NCBI GenBank assembly: GCA_021775195.1
Contig: JAJFIG010000008.1
Span: 1-9,753, forward strand
Length of the DNA: 9,753 nt
Reading direction: 5' to 3'
From: Rhodospirillales bacterium
GTDB lineage: Bacteria; Pseudomonadota; Alphaproteobacteria; Rhodospirillales; 2-02-FULL-58-16
Shown here: positions 5,843 to 9,753 of the stretch, piece after piece
Numbering within the stretch: position 1 is the stretch's first letter
How the letters are laid out: the number at the start of each line of letters is the position of its first letter
The notes under the pieces: model-generated
What the model was told of the DNA's origin: nothing
What the model saw: only the letters and a program-made list of their open reading frames with translations
The model's database searches: none
Made by a program: the position numbers and the translations under genes

Positions 5843-6505
5843 ATGGACTTCCAGCGCATCCAGGACGCCGTCGCGGCCACCGGCCTGATGTGCCGGGGCG
5901 GTTTCCACCCTCATCCCGATGACGGCGTGCCCGGGGAGCCGGGAACCCTCGTCATCGTCGGCAATGCCGGCCCCGACATGTGGCAGGCGTTCAGTGCCGG
6001 GCGGTGGGAAGAAACCGCGCCAATGAACGGCTGGACGTCGCGGGTCCTGGGCCGGGTTGCCGCGGATGTGGGCGCAAGCGTTCTATTCCCCTTCGACGGG
6101 CCACCCTACCTGCCGTTCCAGCGCTGGGCCCAGCGTGCCGATGCCGTGTTTCCGTCGCCCCTGGGACCCTTCGTCCACCCTGATTTCGGTCTCTGGCATG
6201 CCTATCGGGGTGCCCTTGCGTTCACGGAAGAACTGACCCTGCCGTCCCGGGACGAGAGGCCGAGCCCGTGCGATTCCTGCGACGACAGGCCGTGTCTGAC
6301 CACGTGTCCGGTGCAGGCCTTCGAGATCGGTCGCTATGACGTGCCGGCCTGCGCCCGCCATATCGCGTCCCCGGCCGGCGCCGATTGCATGGACCACGGG
6401 TGCCGGGCACGGCGGGCCTGCCCCATCGGCCAGGACTACGCCTACGCCACCGCCCAGGCGCGATTCCACATGGATCATTTCCTCGACGCCCACGGCCCCG
6501 GCTGA
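5843..6505 (+). CDS. Ferredoxin-like 4Fe-4S protein of unknown function
   Basis: Conserved but uncharacterised; I recognise it as the ferredoxin-annotated protein common in alphaproteobacteria, and name no gene. It has 220 residues. The N-terminal part (1-135) includes GTLVIVGNAGPDMW (34-47), FPFDGPPYLPFQRW (82-95) and HPDFGLWHAYRGALAF (112-127), which recalls the cofactor-binding part of QueG-type reductases only loosely. A cysteine motif C143-x2-C146-x4-C151-x3-C155-Pro resembles an iron-sulfur binding site. A second group (C170, C182, C187, C193-Pro) may hold another cluster or complete a dicluster. No signal peptide or membrane segment is seen. The ATG at 5843 is chosen because AAGAGG lies 6 bases upstream; an earlier ATG at 5819 has none. 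It lies 61 bases before dapF in the same direction. An electron-transfer or reductase role is inference; substrate unknown. Confidence 0.85.
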   Translation: MDFQRIQDAVAATGLMCRGGFHPHPDDGVPGEPGTLVIVGNAGPDMWQAFSAGRWEETAPMNGWTSRVLGRVAADVGASVLFPFDGPPYLPFQRWAQRADAVFPSPLGPFVHPDFGLWHAYRGALAFTEELTLPSRDERPSPCDSCDDRPCLTTCPVQAFEIGRYDVPACARHIASPAGADCMDHGCRARRACPIGQDYAYATAQARFHMDHFLDAHGPG

Positions 6506-6566
6506 GGCGGGCAATTCCCTCGAAACCTGTGGACTTCTCGCGTTTGCGGGCCATATTAGGTCGATT

Positions 6567-7400
6567 ATGACCGCTCCTTCATTCATCAAGATGCACGGTC
6601 TGGGCAACGATTTCGTTGTCATCGACGTGCGCCGGACACCGGTGCCGATCGATCAGGGCCAGGCCCGCGCCATCGCCGACCGGCGCACCGGCGTCGGCTG
6701 TGACCAGTTGATCATCATCGAGCCGCCGGCCAACGGCCTGGCCGACGTGACCATGCGCATCCGCAATGCCGACGGCAACGAGGTCGAGTCCTGCGGCAAC
6801 GCCGCCCGCTGCATCGCGGCGATGATCATGCAGGAGAAGGGCACCGACCACGCCGTCATCGACACCGAGGCGGGGCTGCTAGACGCCGAGGCCCTGGGCC
6901 AGGGACTGATCGCCGTCGACATGGGTGAGGCGCGTCTGGACTGGCGGGACATTCCCCTGGCCGAAGCCGTGGACACCCTGCATCTGAATATCGAGGCGGG
7001 GGTTCTAAAGAATCCGGTGGCAGTGGGCATGGGCAACCCCCACGCCGTCTTCTTCGTCGACGACGCCCTGGAGGTACCACTGGAGGATCTGGGTCCCGTG
7101 GTCGAGCACCACGCCCTGTTTCCCCAATTCACCAATGTCGAGGCGGCGCAGGTGATATCGGAAAGCGAAATACGCCTCAGGGTCTGGGAACGGGGCGTCG
7201 GCATCACCCGGGCCTGCGGCACCGGCGCCTGCGCCACCCTGGTCGCCGCCAACCGGCGCGGACTGACGGGGCGGACCGCCGAAGTCGTCCTCGACGGCGG
7301 CCGCATTCGCATCGAGTGGCTGCCCGACAACCACGTCCTGATGACCGGTCCCGCCGCGATCAGTTTCACCGGGACCCTGGACCCGTCCCTCCTGGCATGA
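6567..7400 (+). CDS. dapF: Diaminopimelate epimerase
   Basis: DapF interconverts LL- and meso-diaminopimelate without a cofactor, the step before lysine and the source of the peptidoglycan cross-linking residue. The 277 residues match the family. Visible are FIKMHGLGNDF (6-16), TGVGCDQLI (41-49), NADGNEVESCGNAARC (67-82) with the first catalytic cysteine Cys76, GMGNPHAV (154-161), and ERGVGITRACGTGACA (208-223) with the second catalytic cysteine Cys217. Both active-site thiols are therefore present. The frame is open further upstream, but homology begins at the ATG at 6567; AGG lies 6 bases before it. TGGACT (6530-6535) and TATTAG (6554-6559), 18 bases apart, are a weak promoter candidate in the 61-base gap. 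The gene overlaps mtaB by four bases (ATGA). Confidence 0.97.
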   Translation: MTAPSFIKMHGLGNDFVVIDVRRTPVPIDQGQARAIADRRTGVGCDQLIIIEPPANGLADVTMRIRNADGNEVESCGNAARCIAAMIMQEKGTDHAVIDTEAGLLDAEALGQGLIAVDMGEARLDWRDIPLAEAVDTLHLNIEAGVLKNPVAVGMGNPHAVFFVDDALEVPLEDLGPVVEHHALFPQFTNVEAAQVISESEIRLRVWERGVGITRACGTGACATLVAANRRGLTGRTAEVVLDGGRIRIEWLPDNHVLMTGPAAISFTGTLDPSLLA

Positions 7401-8674
7401 GCCGGACCGCCATGGCCGACCCCCGCGTCATCACCCTTGGCTGCCGACTGAACACGTTCGAGTCGGCGGTCATGCGGACCAACGCCGAGGCCGCCGGCCT
7501 GTCGGATACGGTGATCGTCAATACCTGCGCGGTCACGGCCGAGGCCGTGCGCCAGGCCCGGCAGACCATCCGCCGGGCGCGGCGCGAGCAGCCGGGAGCC
7601 CGGATCATCGTCACCGGCTGCGCCGCGCAGCTCAGGCCCGACACCTTCGCCGCCATGCCGGAAGTGGACCGGGTGATGGGCAATGCCGAAAAAATGGATC
7701 CCCGCCAACTGGGCGAAGCCGATGGCGAGCGTATTGTTGTGTCCGACATCATGGAGGCGCGGGAAATCGCGGGAAACCTGATCGACAGCCCCCTGCTCGA
7801 CGATTTCGGCATCCGTACGCGGGCCTTCGTTCAGGTGCAGCAGGGATGCGATCACCGCTGCACTTTCTGCATCATCCCCTTTGCCCGCGGCCCCAACCGC
7901 AGCGTGCCGGAAGAGCGCATCGTCGAACAGGTCCGCCGGCTGGTCGGCAACGGCTACGTCGAGATGGTCCTGACCGGCGTCGACGTGTCGTCCTACGGCC
8001 ACGACCTCCCGGGCCAGCCGACCCTCGGCGATATGGCGGAGCGGCTGCTGGCCGATGTGACCGGCCTGAAGCGCCTGCGCCTGACCTCGCTGGACCCAGC
8101 GGTGACGGATGAGGCCCTGTTCCGGCTGCTGGCGGAAGAGCCCCGTTTCATGCCCCATCTGCACCTCAGCCTTCAGGCCGCCGACGACATGGTGCTGAAG
8201 CGGATGAAGCGGCGCCATACCCGCCGGGACGTGGTCGAGCTGTGCCGGAGGGCGCGGGCGGCGCGGGCCGACGTGGTCTTCGGCGCCGACCTGATCGCCG
8301 GCTTCCCGACGGAAACCGATGCCATGTTCGCCAACACGGTCTCGGCGATCGAGGAGATGGGCCTGACCTACCTTCACGTCTTTCCCTATTCGTCGCGGGC
8401 GGGGACGCCGGCGGCAAACATGCCGCAGGTCCCCAAGACCCTGCGCGCCGAGCGGGCGGCGGCCCTGCGGTCGGTGGGGGACGCGGCGCGCAACCGGTTT
8501 TTCGAAAGCCGCATCGGGGCCAGGGCGGAGGTTCTGGTGGAGAAGGAACGGCTCGGCCACTGCCAGCATTTCGCCCCCGTGCACCTGGGATTCGATGCCC
8601 GGCCCGGCGCCATCGTCCAGACCCGCATCGACCGCGTGACCGACGACCGCCTGGTGGGAAGCCGGGCGGCATGA
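7397..8674 (+). CDS. mtaB: tRNA (N6-threonylcarbamoyladenosine37-C2)-methylthiotransferase MtaB
   Basis: A radical-SAM enzyme that adds a methylthio group to t6A37 of ANN-decoding tRNAs, giving ms2t6A. The protein has 425 residues, as usual. The N-terminal MTTase domain (about 9-110) has three conserved cysteines: TLGCRLN (Cys16), NTCAVT (Cys44) and TGCAAQ (Cys75), which bind the auxiliary cluster. The radical-SAM domain starts with QQGCDHRCTFCIIPFARG, CxxxCxxC being Cys151, 155 and 158. GVDVSSYG (194-201), LTSLDP (229-234), HLHLSLQ (254-260), LIAGFPTET (299-307) and HVFPYSSRAGTPAA (327-340) follow. A short C-terminal TRAM-like region ends it. GCRLN rather than GCQMN favours MtaB over MiaB or RimO. 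The ATG at 7397 overlaps the dapF stop as ATGA, indicating coupling; an ATG at 7412 is an alternative. It overlaps ftsY by ATGA. Confidence 0.95.
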   Translation: MSRTAMADPRVITLGCRLNTFESAVMRTNAEAAGLSDTVIVNTCAVTAEAVRQARQTIRRARREQPGARIIVTGCAAQLRPDTFAAMPEVDRVMGNAEKMDPRQLGEADGERIVVSDIMEAREIAGNLIDSPLLDDFGIRTRAFVQVQQGCDHRCTFCIIPFARGPNRSVPEERIVEQVRRLVGNGYVEMVLTGVDVSSYGHDLPGQPTLGDMAERLLADVTGLKRLRLTSLDPAVTDEALFRLLAEEPRFMPHLHLSLQAADDMVLKRMKRRHTRRDVVELCRRARAARADVVFGADLIAGFPTETDAMFANTVSAIEEMGLTYLHVFPYSSRAGTPAANMPQVPKTLRAERAAALRSVGDAARNRFFESRIGARAEVLVEKERLGHCQHFAPVHLGFDARPGAIVQTRIDRVTDDRLVGSRAA

Positions 8675-9609
8675 ACGACACACCCGAGGACAAGCAGGGC
8701 GGCTGGCTGGGACGGCTGAAACGCGGGCTCGGCCGCTCCTCGGCCAAGCTTGCGGGCGGCATCACCGACCTGTTCAAGAAGCGCAAGCTGGACGATGCCG
8801 CGCTCGAGGAACTGGAGGACCTTCTGATCACCGCCGACCTGGGGGTGGGGACGGCGGGGAAAATGGTGCAATCCCTGGCCGACAAGCGGTTCGGACAGGA
8901 AGTCACCGACGAGGAGGTGCGCGGCGTCTTCGCCGACGCCATTGCCACCATCCTGGAGCCCGTGGCCAAGCCATTGGTCATCGATGAGGCGTTGAAACCC
9001 CACGTGATCCTGGTCTGCGGGGTCAACGGCAGCGGCAAGACCACCACCATCGGCAAGATGGCCAAACAATTGAAGGACGAAGGGCGCTCGGTGATGCTGG
9101 CCGCCGGCGATACCTTCCGCGCCGCCGCCATCGAGCAGCTGCAGGTCTGGGGCGAGCGGGCCGCCTGTCCGGTTATCGCCGGTAAGCCGGGCAGCGACGC
9201 CGCCAGCCTGGCCTACGACGCCCTGGACAGGGCAAGGGCCGAAAGCGCCGATGTCCTGCTGATCGACACCGCCGGACGCCTGCAAAACAAGACTGACCTG
9301 ATGGCGGAACTGCAGAAGATCGTCCGGGTGCTGCGCAAACTGGACGAGACGGCGCCCCATGACTGCCTGCTGGTGATGGATGCCACCGTGGGTCAGAACG
9401 CCCACAGCCAGGTCGAGGTCTTCCAGTCCATCGTCGGGGTCACGGGGCTGGCGGTGACCAAGCTGGACGGGTCGGCCAAGGGTGGCGTCGTGGTGGCGCT
9501 GGCAGAAAAATTCGGCGTGCCCGTCCACGCCGTCGGTGTCGGCGAGTCCATCGACGACCTGCATCCCTTCGAGGCCCGGGCCTTCGCCCGTGGCCTTTTA
9601 GGGCTCTAG
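8671..9609 (+). CDS. ftsY: Signal recognition particle receptor FtsY
   Basis: FtsY is the membrane-associated GTPase that docks the SRP-ribosome complex; it forms a twin GTPase with Ffh and hands the nascent chain to SecYEG. It has 312 residues, i.e. an NG domain with only a short N-terminal part: the long acidic A domain of E. coli FtsY is absent. A basic amphipathic segment, GWLGRLKRGLGRSSAKLAGG (11-30), could serve as the lipid-binding helix. N-domain LITADLGVG (52-60) is followed by GVNGSGKTTTIGK (117-129), DTFRAAAIEQL (147-157), DTAGRLQNK (199-207), TKLDGSAKGG (263-272) and GVGESIDDL (289-297). All G motifs are intact. The ATG at 8671 overlaps the mtaB stop (ATGA). The TAG stop at 9607-9609 lies within a perfect palindrome. 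It is the last gene of the plus-strand cluster. Confidence 0.97.
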   Translation: MNDTPEDKQGGWLGRLKRGLGRSSAKLAGGITDLFKKRKLDDAALEELEDLLITADLGVGTAGKMVQSLADKRFGQEVTDEEVRGVFADAIATILEPVAKPLVIDEALKPHVILVCGVNGSGKTTTIGKMAKQLKDEGRSVMLAAGDTFRAAAIEQLQVWGERAACPVIAGKPGSDAASLAYDALDRARAESADVLLIDTAGRLQNKTDLMAELQKIVRVLRKLDETAPHDCLLVMDATVGQNAHSQVEVFQSIVGVTGLAVTKLDGSAKGGVVVALAEKFGVPVHAVGVGESIDDLHPFEARAFARGLLGL

Positions 9610-9616
9610 AGCCCTA
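9599..9616. repeat. 18-base perfect palindrome over the ftsY stop codon
   Basis: TAGGGCTCTAGAGCCCTA reads the same on both strands; the ftsY stop TAG is at its centre (9607-9609). As RNA it could form only a 6-bp stem with a 6-base loop. No T-run follows in either direction, so it is a protein-binding site, part of a repeat element, or chance rather than a simple terminator. Confidence 0.7.
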
Positions 9617-9617
9617 T

Positions 9618-9652
9618 CCGGCCAAATGGAACCATTTGACCGGGATGATTTT
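9618..9652 (+). terminator. Near-palindrome after ftsY, possible weak terminator
   Basis: CAAATGG (9623-9629) and CCATTTG (9632-9638) are separated by AA and flanked by CCGG at 9618-9621 and 9640-9643 with one mismatched pair: 26 bases in all. As RNA it gives a stem of 6 plus 4 bp with a 4-base loop, followed by TTTT at 9649-9652 after five bases. It may terminate ftsY transcription, weakly, or be an operator-like or dispersed-repeat sequence. Confidence 0.4.
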
Positions 9653-9727
9653 GTGCCGTGGTTAGGCGCGGGTCGCATGCCGATGCAGGGCATCGGCAAA
9701 GAGACGCAACGACGCCACGGCGCAAAA
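9649..9727. repeat. Long-range inverted repeat enclosing a 9-bp hairpin
   Basis: The 13 bases at 9649-9661 (TTTTGTGCCGTGG) pair with those at 9715-9727 (CCACGGCGCAAAA), all 13 positions pairing if one G-U is allowed. Inside, TGCCGATGC (9678-9686) pairs with GCATCGGCA (9690-9698), a 9-bp stem with loop AGG. Together they make a folded unit of about 79 bases. It may be a structured RNA, a dispersed repeat with terminal inverted repeats, or part of a convergent terminator. The pairing is direct observation. Confidence 0.6.
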
Positions 9728-9753
9728 GCACCCGGCCTCCGGTGGGGTAAATC
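9662..9753 (-). CDS. Possible C-terminal end of a convergent gene (partial, uncertain)
   Basis: On the minus strand a frame is open from the right edge for 29 codons to a TAA at 9662-9664 and ends in SLRLFADALHRHATRA. Its third-codon G+C (about 21 of 29) is close to that of the known genes here. I do not recognise it. A competing plus-strand frame opens at the ATG at 9626 (MEPFDRDDFVPWLGAGRMP...) and also runs off the edge, but it has no Shine-Dalgarno sequence and lower third-position G+C. Both overlap the inverted repeats at 9649-9727, so neither may be a gene. Confidence 0.22.
   Translation of the reverse strand, partial: FTPPEAGCFCAVASLRLFADALHRHATRA

Noticed and set aside
6653..8683. 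A 676-codon minus-strand open frame across dapF and mtaB
   Set aside because: It is antisense to two genes with full family motifs and ATGA coupling. Long antisense frames are common in GC-rich genomes, and its product shows no recognisable domain.
8386..9564. A 392-codon minus-strand open frame opposite mtaB and ftsY
   Set aside because: It is a shadow of ftsY, whose GTPase motifs are all intact.
9661..9667. GTTAGGC, which matches the GTTRRRY core of integron attC sites
   Set aside because: No matching RYYYAAC core lies at the right distance, and no integrase or cassette context exists. A 7-base match is expected by chance.

Overview
The window looks like a chromosomal housekeeping region of a GC-rich alphaproteobacterium, probably of the Rhodospirillales or a relative. 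The case rests on gene order (ffh-rpsP-rimM-trmD-rplS-leuC facing dapF-mtaB-ftsY), high G+C at third codon positions, a short FtsY lacking the long acidic N-terminus, and a PraR/PhrR-like XRE regulator. The taxonomy is inferred from family knowledge, not from a database search.

Minus strand, read from about 4740 down to 1: ffh (SRP GTPase), rpsP (S16), rimM (30S maturation), trmD (tRNA m1G37 methyltransferase), rplS (L19) and the first 200 codons of leuC (isopropylmalate isomerase large subunit), which runs off the left edge. All point the same way with gaps of 3 to 64 bases, so they look like one long operon for protein export, ribosome building and leucine synthesis. A good sigma70-type promoter (TTGACA, 17 bases, TAGAGT) lies at 4902-4930, upstream of ffh. 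A strong intrinsic-terminator structure pointing toward ffh (4825-4870) sits between that promoter and the ffh start, so the leader may be attenuated. S16 and L19 both carry unusual C-terminal tails; the S16 tail is about 105 residues of EEAPA-type repeat encoded by a 15-base tandem array.

Plus strand: a 145-residue XRE-type DNA-binding regulator (5218-5655) stands alone in the divergent space. It is followed by a cluster of a poorly characterised ferredoxin-like protein (5843-6505), dapF (diaminopimelate epimerase), mtaB (tRNA ms2t6A methylthiotransferase) and ftsY (SRP receptor GTPase). dapF/mtaB and mtaB/ftsY overlap by ATGA, which indicates translational coupling. The two partner GTPases of co-translational export, Ffh and FtsY, are thus encoded back to back about 4 kb apart.

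Right end (9610-9753): no complete gene, but a dense run of inverted repeats: a perfect 18-base palindrome over the ftsY stop codon, a 26-base near-palindrome, then a 13-base-pair long-range stem enclosing a 9-bp hairpin. A possible convergent gene end (stop at 9662) overlaps this. I do not see a new multi-gene system. The most interesting signals are the ffh leader, the S16 repeat tail and the structured right end.
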